This document shows positions 54,147-63,300 of a stretch of 64,000 bases of DNA, one piece after another (position 1 is the stretch's first letter; the number at the start of each line of letters is the position of its first letter). The stretch comes from JBPRGH01 sp051418055. Its GTDB lineage: Bacteria; Bacteroidota; Bacteroidia; Cytophagales; Cyclobacteriaceae. A model generated the notes under the pieces. That model searched no databases. It had not been told where the DNA came from and was given only the letters and a program-made list of their open reading frames with translations. The stretch covers positions 93,054 to 157,053 of the forward strand of contig JBPRGH010000103.1 in NCBI GenBank assembly GCA_051418055.1. Reading direction: 5' to 3'. The translations under genes were made by a program, and so were the position numbers.

Positions 54147-54190
54147 AGTTGCCTCCTGATTTTCCTTACCAATAACGACAAATTTAACAT
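54104..54190 (-). other. 28-codon upstream ORF overlapping the ispH start
   Basis: ATG at 54190 opens a 28-codon frame that ends at a TAA (54104-54106) inside ispH, one base out of phase. It has no visible Shine-Dalgarno site. A -1 shift at A AAA AAT would join its first 17 codons to ispH at Phe-Asp-Ile-Pro. It may be non-coding. Confidence 0.35.
54137..54157 (-). promoter_or_regulatory. ispH ribosome binding site, ATC start and possible slippery site
   Basis: Read on the minus strand: AGGAGG (54157-54152), CAACT, ATC (54146-54144), then A-run and T (ATTTTTT on the plus strand, 54137-54143), which as A AAA AAT in the upstream frame is a -1 slippery heptamer. A Shine-Dalgarno sequence placed before such a heptamer is like that in dnaX of E. 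coli. Confidence 0.55.
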
Positions 54191-54221
54191 ATTGTTGGTA
54201 TTTACTGTATAATTGTTGTTC

Positions 54222-54548
54222 ATGGCGTGGTATAAAATTCTGTCATCACCGAAAGAGGCAAGGAACCGAATAGAAGATCGATCAACATTACAGGTAAAAA
54301 TAAAGGGTAAAATGATCTTTCTGGCAAGGTATGGAGATGAATATTATGCTGCTGCCAATGAATGTCCTCACCAGGGATATTCATTAAATGAGGGCACAAT
54401 TAATTATCTTCGCGAGATCGTATGCCCCTGGCATGCTTATCGGTTTAATTTAAAAACAGGGCAGGAGGCCGAAATGAAATGCGGTTATCTGCAGACATTT
54501 GAAGTGAAACTAAATGACGAAGGTCTATTTGTAAATATTGAGATATGA
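54222..54548 (+). CDS. Rieske [2Fe-2S] ferredoxin-like protein
   Basis: 108-residue small electron-transfer protein. The cluster ligands are C48-P-H50 and C68-P-W-H71 (ECPHQGYS and VCPWHAYRF), spaced as in Rieske ferredoxins of oxygenases and nitrite reductase small subunits. A TTG three codons upstream (54213) is in frame; ATG at 54222 (MAWYK) is the better start. It is translationally coupled to a VOC gene (4-base overlap) and divergent from ispH, another Fe-S enzyme, within 75 bp. No partner oxygenase large subunit is in the window. Confidence 0.93.
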   Translation: MAWYKILSSPKEARNRIEDRSTLQVKIKGKMIFLARYGDEYYAAANECPHQGYSLNEGTINYLREIVCPWHAYRFNLKTGQEAEMKCGYLQTFEVKLNDEGLFVNIEI

Positions 54549-54967
54549 AGTACATTCCTTTTCACCTGGCTTTTCCCGTTAAGGATATCGAGGAAACCAA
54601 GAAATTCTACAGTGGTCTTTTGGGCTGTCAGATAGGTAGATTTACTGAAAAATGGGTTGATTTTAATTTTTTTGGACATCAGTTATCCGCACACCTGAAG
54701 CCGGATGAATTAGAAAATATCCGAACTAATGAAGTGGATGGAAAAAATGTTCCGGTACGGCATTTTGGTGCTGTTTTAGAATGGAATGACTGGCATGCAC
54801 TGGCTGACCGGTTAAAGGAAAATAATATTTCTTTTGTTATTGAGCCTTATATTCGTTTTGAGGGTGAGCCCGGTGAGCAGGCAACGATGTTTTTTTACGA
54901 TCCTTCAGGCAATGCTTTAGAATTTAAATCGTTTAAAGATCCTAGAAAGATCTTTGCTACAGAATGA
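54545..54967 (+). CDS. VOC family protein (glyoxalase/dioxygenase fold)
   Basis: 140 residues with two beta-alpha-beta-beta-beta modules (IPFHLAFPVKDIEETKKFYSGLLGC and VRHFGAVLEWNDWHALADRL). Metal-site residues His in the first strand (FHLAF), His near FGHQLSAH and Glu at the end (GNALEFKSF) are consistent with the superfamily. Reaction is unknown. The start ATGA overlaps the Rieske stop by 4 bases and its own stop overlaps the next start by 4, so the three genes are translated together. Confidence 0.9.
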   Translation: MKYIPFHLAFPVKDIEETKKFYSGLLGCQIGRFTEKWVDFNFFGHQLSAHLKPDELENIRTNEVDGKNVPVRHFGAVLEWNDWHALADRLKENNISFVIEPYIRFEGEPGEQATMFFYDPSGNALEFKSFKDPRKIFATE

Positions 54968-55956
54968 GGTTTATTAATTTATTTTTTTTTGTTTTCATTT
55001 CACAATTGGCTTTTGGCCAGGTCCTGATTTTTCCTGAAACTTTCGAAAAGGGATTGGATACGGTCACATTTCATCAGGAACTGCCTGACGAGCTGCTGCA
55101 GAAAAAATCTGCCGTAATATATCTTTCACCATACAACAATTGGAAAGAAAAGTCAGGGGAGGTACAGAAAGGATTAAAAAGAGCAGGCATTGATGCTGTT
55201 GTGCATTACCATATTAACGATATTTATAGTGGCAAAGAGAGCATTAAAGCTTACCGGCAGCAGCTTATTGACCGGGAGATTGATTTTCTGATCTATTACG
55301 ATAATCAGCCCCAACCCGAGTTGATAATTCATCCTTTTAATGGGGATCTGGTAGCTGAATCAGCATATAGGCTCTCTAATCCTAATCTATCTGATCTGCT
55401 AAATCAGCTTTACAGAAAATCAGCTCAAAGTGAGCAACAGAAGACTAACTTGCTGATACTTGAAGTTCCTGCTTATATGGATTATCCGAAAGTGATAAGT
55501 GGTAGAAGAGCAGAGTTTTATGATCTTAATATGAAATCCGGGAAACTGGCTATTCCTAAAATGCAGGATTCTGTATTAAATCAGGCCTTTGATAGTATAA
55601 TGGCTTCTTATTATCCTTTTGAATATGGTTTTGTAGAACCTGGTCTATCAGAAGATGAGCTGCGAAAAGAAGGGTATTGGTTTATAATGTACGGCATACA
55701 AGGCACAGGTAAGCTGGTCAGGAACCTTCTTGAGTATAACACCACAAAAGAGGAGACCGCATATGCCAGTGTGGTGGCTGAAAATGGCGATTCTGAGGTT
55801 AAAACATTTCCGGTAGATCAGCATGTTGTGAAGTTTTACATTAAGGATGTTAAAAACAATGATCTGTTTTTAGGAAAACATTATGATGCAGATATCACCT
55901 GGGAATCAGCTTTAAAGAACTACATTTTAAATCTTAAAAATATTCTCGTCCGTTAG
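54964..55956 (+). CDS. exported protein of unknown function, third gene of Rieske operon
   Basis: 330 residues with a signal peptide (1-18, ending LAFGQ). No domain is recognised. A FLIYYDNQPQPELIIHPFNG stretch, a long middle region and a late RNLLEYNTTKEETAY segment have no named motif; the profile is alpha/beta, not membrane. It overlaps the VOC gene by 4 bases and its stop overlaps the convergent App1 gene by 4. The spacing ties it to a cytoplasmic Rieske and VOC pair, which is odd for an exported protein. Confidence 0.6.
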   Translation: MRFINLFFFVFISQLAFGQVLIFPETFEKGLDTVTFHQELPDELLQKKSAVIYLSPYNNWKEKSGEVQKGLKRAGIDAVVHYHINDIYSGKESIKAYRQQLIDREIDFLIYYDNQPQPELIIHPFNGDLVAESAYRLSNPNLSDLLNQLYRKSAQSEQQKTNLLILEVPAYMDYPKVISGRRAEFYDLNMKSGKLAIPKMQDSVLNQAFDSIMASYYPFEYGFVEPGLSEDELRKEGYWFIMYGIQGTGKLVRNLLEYNTTKEETAYASVVAENGDSEVKTFPVDQHVVKFYIKDVKNNDLFLGKHYDADITWESALKNYILNLKNILVR

Positions 55957-57014
55957 CGTATAAATCCATTTTCTTTAGCATGATCATGGGCCATTTTAGT
56001 TGTTTTAACGAGTAACATGTCTATTTCTTTAACTCCATCAGCAATTTCCCTTACCTGCTCACCTCTGCTTTTTTTAACGTCTCTTATGTAAATAGCTTTT
56101 ATCCTTCCCGGAAACCCATTGGCTATCCTGGCATAAATTTCGGCATCTTTTTGTCCACTGTCACCAATTAGAATAAATGGAAGATTATATGTCTTAAGGA
56201 TATCTTTAATCTTAATTTCCTTATGCATATGTGTTCCGCCCCCTGATTTTATAAGCTTTATAAGACTGGTTTTCAATTCCTGCAACAGAAATACACCTTT
56301 TGGCAAATCACGTACTTCAGCAAAATCCTCCAAAAAGTCATATAGGTTCCATTCGCTGCTGCTCACATAAAAAACCGGGTTTGTAAAATCCCCCTTAGCA
56401 CCGATATGCAGCTCATTATAAAACTCTGAAACTCCGGTAAAAGGCAATCGCGTTTTAGAATTTTTTGTAAGGATAAGCCACAGCTTCTTAAACATTGATG
56501 TAGCACGGGAAATCAAAACCGTATCATCAATATCTGTAATGATCCCAAAACGGCTGCTATCCTCCTGAATATAAACCTCGCCCTCTTCTTTTATATCCTC
56601 CTGATCTTCTGTGATCTTGTCGAGTACCTCATATTGGATCTTTCTCCACCCTGCATTAGCAATTGGGGTTTCAAAATGGAAATCCATCTCAAAATAACCA
56701 TTTTCATTAGTTTCAGCAACTAAGGTTTGCCCCTCAAATGTTGCCTGGATGCGAACCCCGGGTATTTGGGAGCTCATATACCTCCCCAACATACCAATTA
56801 TATTCTTGCGCTTTTTATCCGACTCTTTTGATTCATAAATCAGCTTATTTTCAAGTACATGTCCCTTAACATGAGCATATGATCGGTTGCCATATCCGCG
56901 ATAAGGTATAATTGCCGGAGGGCTGAGTAAATTTAGTTTCTGTTTAACTTTTAAGCCAAAACTGGCTAAAGGGTGATTTGCAAACTTTATAAATTTCCTG
57001 AACTTACTGGTCAA
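55953..57014 (-). CDS. App1-like phosphatidate phosphatase (DUF2183)
   Basis: 353 residues. The catalytic Asp motif DxDxT is D161-I-D163-D164-T165 (TDIDDTVL), followed by VFYVSSSEWNL, an SGGGTHMHKEIKI segment and LIGDSGQKDAEIYA, as in the App1 Mg-dependent phosphatidate phosphatases. The N-terminal part (about 40-150) resembles a beta-sandwich. It would turn phosphatidate to diacylglycerol. It is divergent from the lipid kinase gene at 57067 (52 bp), which could do the reverse step. Confidence 0.9.
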   Translation of the reverse strand: MTSKFRKFIKFANHPLASFGLKVKQKLNLLSPPAIIPYRGYGNRSYAHVKGHVLENKLIYESKESDKKRKNIIGMLGRYMSSQIPGVRIQATFEGQTLVAETNENGYFEMDFHFETPIANAGWRKIQYEVLDKITEDQEDIKEEGEVYIQEDSSRFGIITDIDDTVLISRATSMFKKLWLILTKNSKTRLPFTGVSEFYNELHIGAKGDFTNPVFYVSSSEWNLYDFLEDFAEVRDLPKGVFLLQELKTSLIKLIKSGGGTHMHKEIKIKDILKTYNLPFILIGDSGQKDAEIYARIANGFPGRIKAIYIRDVKKSRGEQVREIADGVKEIDMLLVKTTKMAHDHAKENGFIR

Positions 57015-57066
57015 AACTCTTTTTATTTATCCTTGTTTGTTAAATTTAGTAATGGAACGCGCGTAA

Positions 57067-57966
57067 ATGCATAATACTAACTACAATAAAGTCCTTGTTG
57101 TTTTAAATCCTATTTCCGGTGGTATAGATAAAAAAACAGCCGATGAGCTGCTGGGAATAATGGCTAAAACTTACAATGTTGAGCAGGAAATATTCCGCAC
57201 TACGGGTGAAAATGATCTAAAGAACCTCAAAAAAAAAATTAAGGACTTTAAGCCTGAATTGATAATTGCTGGTGGCGGCGATGGTACGATCAACCTAACT
57301 GCCAAAGCGATATTAAAAACAGAATTGCCAATGGGCATCCTTCCGTTAGGCTCTGCAAATGGACTGGCCACTGAGCTTCAAATACCTTCCAATCTAGAAG
57401 ATGCTTATGAAATAGCTGTGGAAGGCGATACCATAGATATTGATGTGCTGGAAGTAAATAAAAAATACATCTCACTTCATCTTAGTGATATTGGATTTAA
57501 TGCTAACCTTGTAAAGCGATTTGAAGCAGAAGAACAGCGAGGCAAGATGGCTTATGCCAAACAATTTTTTAAAGAATATTTTTCCAGTAAATCAAGCCGC
57601 TTTTATTTTGAACTGAATGGTAATAAGTTTTCAAAACGAGCAGTAATGGTAGTTTTTGCTAATGCCACTATGTATGGTACGGGCGCCATTATTAACCCAA
57701 AAGGAGAGTTAAATGATGGAAAATTTGAGGTTTGTATAATTAAACCCTATCCTTGGTACGCCATTTTTGGAATGGCAGCTTCATTTTTCTTTGGCAACCT
57801 TCATGAATCTCGATATGTGAGAATAATTAGCACAAAAAATATTACTGTTAGAGGTAGAAAAGCACAAACTATTCAGGTAGATGGAGAAATTATCGGATCT
57901 TTTAAAAAGATCCATGCAAGGGTAATTGAAGATAAAGTTAAAGTTATTAAACCTGCTGATTATTAA
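57067..57966 (+). CDS. diacylglycerol/sphingosine kinase-like lipid kinase (YegS/BmrU type)
   Basis: 299 residues. The nucleotide-binding GGGDGT is at 69-74 (AGGGDGTINLTA), with ILPLGSANGLA after it and a C-terminal VDGEIIGS strand; these are the DAGK catalytic-domain landmarks. It phosphorylates a lipid hydroxyl, commonly diacylglycerol, using ATP. It sits head-to-head with App1, suggesting control of the phosphatidate to diacylglycerol balance; this is inference. Its stop overlaps the convergent GNAT gene by 4 bases. Confidence 0.92.
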   Translation: MHNTNYNKVLVVLNPISGGIDKKTADELLGIMAKTYNVEQEIFRTTGENDLKNLKKKIKDFKPELIIAGGGDGTINLTAKAILKTELPMGILPLGSANGLATELQIPSNLEDAYEIAVEGDTIDIDVLEVNKKYISLHLSDIGFNANLVKRFEAEEQRGKMAYAKQFFKEYFSSKSSRFYFELNGNKFSKRAVMVVFANATMYGTGAIINPKGELNDGKFEVCIIKPYPWYAIFGMAASFFFGNLHESRYVRIISTKNITVRGRKAQTIQVDGEIIGSFKKIHARVIEDKVKVIKPADY

Positions 57967-58427
57967 GGCTTCATCCATTCAAATAGTTTATAATGTTCCC
58001 CATCCATCCCTAAGGCTGAGTAAACCTGCTGGGCTGTTTTATTATCCTTTTCTACATAAAGCCTGATGCCTTTGTAATCCTCATTGCTCTTTACCCAATC
58101 CTGAATATGATTGTAAAGCTGCCGGTAAATTCCTTTACGTCTATAGTCCTCATCCACAAAAACTGACTGGATCCACCATACTATTCCATTCCTCCAGTCG
58201 CTCCATTCGGGAGTTACCATTAAACATGCTATGACATTACCACCTTCCTCGGCTACAAAATAATTACCCTTAGATGCATCATTTAAAATGGCTTCTAGGC
58301 CTTTATCCAGTTGATCTTCATCAAGCTCCAGCTTTTCGGTCTCCCATGCCATCTGCTTTTGAAATTTCTTAAGTATTCCCTTGTCGCTCGGGTTCGCTTG
58401 TCTTATCTGTGTTTTCCTCAATATCAT
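57963..58427 (-). CDS. GNAT family N-acetyltransferase
   Basis: 154-residue acetyl-CoA-dependent acyltransferase. The acetyl-CoA loop is V-x2-D-Y-R-R-K-G-I-Y (VDEDYRRKGIYRQLYNHI, about 90-107), and the last strands (GIRLYVEKDNKTAQQVYSALGM) fit. The start ATG at 58427 lies inside the end of the antiporter gene, overlapping it by 59 bases; a later start would remove strand 1, so the overlap appears real. Substrate is unknown. Confidence 0.9.
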   Translation of the reverse strand: MILRKTQIRQANPSDKGILKKFQKQMAWETEKLELDEDQLDKGLEAILNDASKGNYFVAEEGGNVIACLMVTPEWSDWRNGIVWWIQSVFVDEDYRRKGIYRQLYNHIQDWVKSNEDYKGIRLYVEKDNKTAQQVYSALGMDGEHYKLFEWMKP

Positions 58428-59718
58428 CTTTTTCTTCAGGTGTCAAATGTTTATCTAAATAGGGAATAGTTTCTATTTCTTTATCAATTTCTTCCCAATA
58501 AGCCATTTTTAGCGAATCAACAGGTTCTAAGTGTTTACCTTTTGCTATTAAAGAAATCGCCATTATTATACTTGTCAATAGTATAACATACAAAAATATC
58601 CCGGCATTAAATTGATCGGTTGCTAAAGTAGCAGGAATAGAAAAATATAACAGAATAGTAATTAGCCCACGAGGTGCAATAAAAAGAATTGAACTTATAT
58701 CTGTCTTACTATATAAAATCTTTAAAAATAAAAATCTTAATGCATAGATTGTAAGCAGGATCAGAATACTTATTAAAGCAACACGTAAATCGAGAAGGGT
58801 GTTTAGCGTCAGTGTCATGCCAAAAATAACAAAAAAGAAAGTCCGTATAACGAAAGCAGTTTCTATAGTTATCAAATGGAAATTTTCTCTAATGGCTACT
58901 ATTTTCTCATCGTTTATCCATCCTTTTAATTTATTAATAAAAAATATTTTATGATTATTAAGAATAATTCCAAAAATCAGGATGATAACCAAGGAGGATA
59001 AATGGAAAAGTTTGCCTATGCTATACAACAAAAGGAGCACTGCGATGAGTAGAAAAAGCTTAACATGAGTGGTAACTTTCTGAAAAACTATAACCAGAAG
59101 ATAGCTTAGAACAACAGATAAAGATATAGTCAGAAAAATGTTTAACAACACATCCCAAACAACCATTTTAACACTATCCTGACCAGCATTTCCTATTAGA
59201 AAGTAAAAAAACATGATGCCAAGAATATCAGAAAAGGTGCCTTCATAGACCATAAACTCCTTCCACTTATTGGCCAGACCTCCTACACTTGGAATAATTA
59301 TGGCACTGCTCATAATTGATAAAGGCACGGCATATACTAATGATAAAAAAAATGAATCAAAAATAAAGGTGTGAAAAATATAGCCGATTATCAGAGCACA
59401 GGCTATTAATGCAAATATTGCCGCACTAAATGATTTCCAGATAAGCTCTTTTTTTTCCTTAGTAATCTTAAGATCAAGCGCTGCCTCCAGCACGATCATT
59501 ATAAGACCTACAATGCCTAAGATCCTCAGTAAATCAAATAATAAAGGATCAGTTTGAATACTGAAATATTCCAATCCAAAGGTTATCCCTATGCCTAAAA
59601 AAATCAATAAAAGGACACTGGGAATATTCGTTTTAAAGGATATTAAATTAAAAAAATAGGAGACAATGACTATAACTGAAAAGGCAATAATAAAAGTATA
59701 GGCACTAAATTGTTCCAT
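58369..59718 (-). CDS. Na+/H+ antiporter, CPA family
   Basis: 449 residues with about 12 hydrophobic helices and a soluble, charged C-terminal tail (about 405-449). Features of the monovalent cation:proton antiporter fold are VPLSIMSSAIIIPSV in the inverted-repeat core and the ALDLKITK helix. It could adjust Na+ and pH. It overlaps the GNAT gene by 59 bp, both on the minus strand, so the two are co-transcribed. The terminator at 59790 lies just upstream and insulates it from the DoxX-like gene. Confidence 0.9.
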   Translation of the reverse strand: MEQFSAYTFIIAFSVIVIVSYFFNLISFKTNIPSVLLLIFLGIGITFGLEYFSIQTDPLLFDLLRILGIVGLIMIVLEAALDLKITKEKKELIWKSFSAAIFALIACALIIGYIFHTFIFDSFFLSLVYAVPLSIMSSAIIIPSVGGLANKWKEFMVYEGTFSDILGIMFFYFLIGNAGQDSVKMVVWDVLLNIFLTISLSVVLSYLLVIVFQKVTTHVKLFLLIAVLLLLYSIGKLFHLSSLVIILIFGIILNNHKIFFINKLKGWINDEKIVAIRENFHLITIETAFVIRTFFFVIFGMTLTLNTLLDLRVALISILILLTIYALRFLFLKILYSKTDISSILFIAPRGLITILLYFSIPATLATDQFNAGIFLYVILLTSIIMAISLIAKGKHLEPVDSLKMAYWEEIDKEIETIPYLDKHLTPEEKDDIEENTDKTSEPERQGNT

Positions 59719-59789
59719 AAGGTTCTGGTATTGTAAAGATGCATTAAATCTAAAAAGGCAATTTCAGCTAACACATTATTAATTTACAA

Positions 59790-59820
59790 AAAAAGCCCTG
59801 ACAAAAGGTTATCAGGGCCT
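59790..59820 (-). terminator. intrinsic terminator of DoxX-like gene
   Basis: GCCCTGA (59795-59801) and TCAGGGC (59812-59818), a 7-bp GC-rich stem with a 10-nt loop; on the minus strand it is followed by a run of T (59788-59794). It stands 25 bases after the stop of the gene at 59845. Confidence 0.82.
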
Positions 59821-59844
59821 TACTGCTAAGATAGCGGAAAGACT

Positions 59845-60195
59845 TTAATCAGTAAGGATACCGGACATAAAAAGGGCTGCCGCTGCAATTGTAGTATCTT
59901 TTAGAAAAGAGCTCATTGCCATCATATCTCCCCCCAATACTTTTGGGAGATGAATAAACAAGGCAAAGCTAAATATCAGGATCGCCAGCAGCAAAGATGC
60001 CAGAGCAGCTTTTTTATTTATTATTACACTTATACCAGCAGCAATCAAAGCTATACCTGTTAAATAAACCCAGAAAATGCCTCCGGGCAACCATTCGGGA
60101 ACCATACCTCCCATTTGCTGAGCGCTCATAAAATGATTTGCTCCAAAGATCACGAACATAAGTCCAAAGACAACTCGTCCAATATTTGCTTTCAT
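59845..60195 (-). CDS. DoxX-like small membrane protein
   Basis: 116 residues with four hydrophobic helices. MKANIGRVVFGLMFVIFGANHF and PEWLPGGIFWVYLTGIALIAAG are DoxX/DoxD-group marks. The family is linked to thiosulfate oxidation and oxidative-stress complexes in a few bacteria, but most members are unassigned. It is a single-gene unit, with an intrinsic terminator, divergent from the amidohydrolase gene. Confidence 0.85.
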   Translation of the reverse strand: MKANIGRVVFGLMFVIFGANHFMSAQQMGGMVPEWLPGGIFWVYLTGIALIAAGISVIINKKAALASLLLAILIFSFALFIHLPKVLGGDMMAMSSFLKDTTIAAAALFMSGILTD

Positions 60196-60358
60196 AGTTT
60201 TTAGGATTTAGATGTTTAAACTTTAATTTAAGGAACTCTTTTGGCAAATCAAAATGTTTTGTTTTTTCCGAAAACGGAGATTAAAAGCCACTCATATAAT
60301 TCATTTGCTTTAACATCATTAAATCATTTCATTTACAGGTTCATATTAAATCATCATC

Positions 60359-63300
60359 ATGAAGAAGTTCTATAATATTATTTTAATCATGTTGCTATTT
60401 CCGGCAACTATTTATGCCTTGCAGGATACTACTGCCGTAAAGCAGGAAAAAAAAGAGGAGAAGAAAAAGAAAGACCTGCCTCTTGAAGCGACAAGGACAT
60501 ACCAGCTTAAAACCGATCGCGGCACCTGGATTTCACTGGATGTAAGCCCTGATGGAAAATCGATTGTATTCGATATGCTGGGAGACATTTATATGATGCC
60601 GGAAACAGGTGGTAAGGCAAAAAGATTAACTAAAGGCCTGGCATTTGACAGCCATCCGCGGTTTAGCCCCGATGGAAAGTCAATTCTATTTATCTCTGAT
60701 AAAAGTGGTGGAGAAAATGTATGGGTACTAAATCTTGAGGAAGAAGAGCCAAAGCAAGTTACAAAAGGCAATACTAAAAATTATCAGTCTGCCGACTGGG
60801 CCCCTGATGGAAAATATATAGTAGCTGCTGAGGGTCGCTTGACTCTAAAGCTTCACATGTACCACATCGATGGCGGATCAGGTGCTCAGCTGATCGATAA
60901 GCCGGAGAATTTAAAAACCGTAGAACCTGCATTCTCACCTGACGGACGTTACATCTGGTACTCTCGCAGAAACGGAGCCTGGAATTATAATGCGCAGCTT
61001 CCGCAGTATCAACTTGCAGTATATGATCGCGAAACGGGCAATTCACAAACCATCACGAATAAATATGGTTCTGCGTTTGCTCCTACCCTTTCTCCTGATG
61101 GAAACTGGCTGGTCTATGGAACCAGGCATAATACCCATACAGGCCTTATTGCAAGAAATCTAAAAACAGGCGATGAAAAATGGATCGCTTATCCTGTACA
61201 ACACGATGACCAGGAATCTATTGCTACATTAGGTGTGCTGCCGGCAATGTCTTTTACTCCTGATAGTAAATATGTTGTTGCCTCTTATGGTGGTAAAATA
61301 TATAGAGTACCTGTAGAAGGTGGGGATGCAGTAAATATTCCATTTGAAGTAGATGAAGAAATTGCTTACGGGCCACAGCTAAAATTTAATTATCCTATCA
61401 GCGATTCTGAAAAAATGACTGTAACACAGATCCGTGATGGTGTTGTGTCTCCAGATGGTAAAAAACTGGCTTTTACAGCATTAAATAAACTTTATACCGT
61501 GGAGCTTCCTGATGGAAAACCTAAAAGAGTAACTGATTTTACATTTACTGAAGCTATGCCCTCTTGGAGCCCCGATGGAAATCAGCTTGTATTTGTTACC
61601 TGGAGTGATAAAGATGGCGGACATATTTACAAAGCTAATGCTGAGGGAAAAGCTAAGACTGTAAGGTTGACAAGTGAACCTGCAGTTTATACTCAACCGG
61701 CATGGTCTTTTAAAGGAAATAAAATTGTTTTCCTAAAAGGAAACAAGCAGAACTATCAGGATGGAACAGGTCCGTTTTCATTTGGTTCACAAGACGAAAT
61801 ACGCTGGATATCTGCAGATGGTGGAGCTACTCATCTTATAGACAGAACAATGGGGAGAAATAAACCTCATTTTGTAAAAGGTGATGACCGTATTTACCTT
61901 AATAGCGGCAGCAAAGGTTTGGTATCTGTTCGCTGGGATGGCACTGACGAGAAGGAGATCCTGAAAGTAACAGGTATTACCACTTATGGCTTTACACTTG
62001 ACGAGCTTGGACATAAGATCTTGCACGATAATGCAGCGGAAGCGCCACAAAAACCTTCAAATGCTTCTGTTATTCTTATGGCTCCGGAAGGAGATCAGGC
62101 CCTGGCTTTAATAAACAATGACATCTATACAGTCACCGTGCCTAAAATTGGCAATGAGGCTGTAAAGATCTCTGTTTCTAATCCTGAAAAGGCTCAGTTC
62201 CCCTCAAGGAAATTGACAAAGATAGGTGGGCAGTTCCCAAGCTGGAGCACTAACGGTAATACAGTTTACTGGTCTATCGGAAATGCATTCTTTATTTACA
62301 ATATAGAAGACGCTAAAGCAAAAGAAGAAGAGCTTGCGAAAAAGAAAAAGGAAGCTGAAGCCAAAAGAGAATCAGAAAAGAAAGAGGATAAGGAGGAAGG
62401 TAAAGAGGAAGAGAAAAAAGAGGAAGAAAAAGGATATGAGCCTGCTGAAATACGTATTAAAGTAGAAGTAGACCGTGATATACCTAAGGGAAAGGTCCTT
62501 CTTCAAAATGCACGTGTAATAACCATGAATGGTGATCAGGTTTATGAAGCCGGGGATATTTATATAGAAGATAACCGGATTATTAAAGTTGGAGAAGCAG
62601 GAAGTATTGAAGTAGATAATAAAGTTACTAAAATAGACCTGAATGGAAAAACCGTTGTACCTGGTTTTGTAGACACTCATGCTCATTTGAGACCAGCATG
62701 GAACCTTCATAAAAATCAGGTATGGAATTATGCTGCTAACCTGGCTTATGGGGTAACAACAACACGTGACCCTCAAACGGGTAGTACAGATGTTTTAACC
62801 TATTCTGATATGGTTGATGCTGGAGAGATGATAGGGCCACGAGTTTATTCTACGGGTCCTGGTGTAGGTTTCTGGGCTTATAATTTTAAAGACCTTGACC
62901 ATGCAAAGGATGTACTGAAGCAATATTCTGAGTATTACAATACAAAAACCATTAAAATGTATCTGGCAGGAAACCGTCAGCAACGCCAGTGGATTATAAT
63001 GGCTGCCAAAGAGCAGGGGCTTATGCCTACAACAGAAGGCGCTCTTGATTTCAAACTTAATATGACCCAGGTACTTGATGGATATCCCGGCCATGAGCAC
63101 AGCTTTCCTATCTATCCGATTTATGAGGATGTGGTGAATTTTGTTGCAGAATCTAAAACCGCATATACACCGACTTTACTGGTATCTTATGGTGGTCCCT
63201 GGGCAGAGGAATATTATTATGCTACTGAAGATGTTCAGGGCGATAAAAAGCTGAACTATTTCACACCTAAATCTGAGATTGATAACAAAACCAGACGCCG

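Noticed and set aside
62372..62776. Long reading frame antisense to the amidohydrolase linker
   Set aside because: It is a shadow of the Lys/Glu-rich linker (poly-Phe/Leu in reverse) and of coding DNA; no domain is seen.
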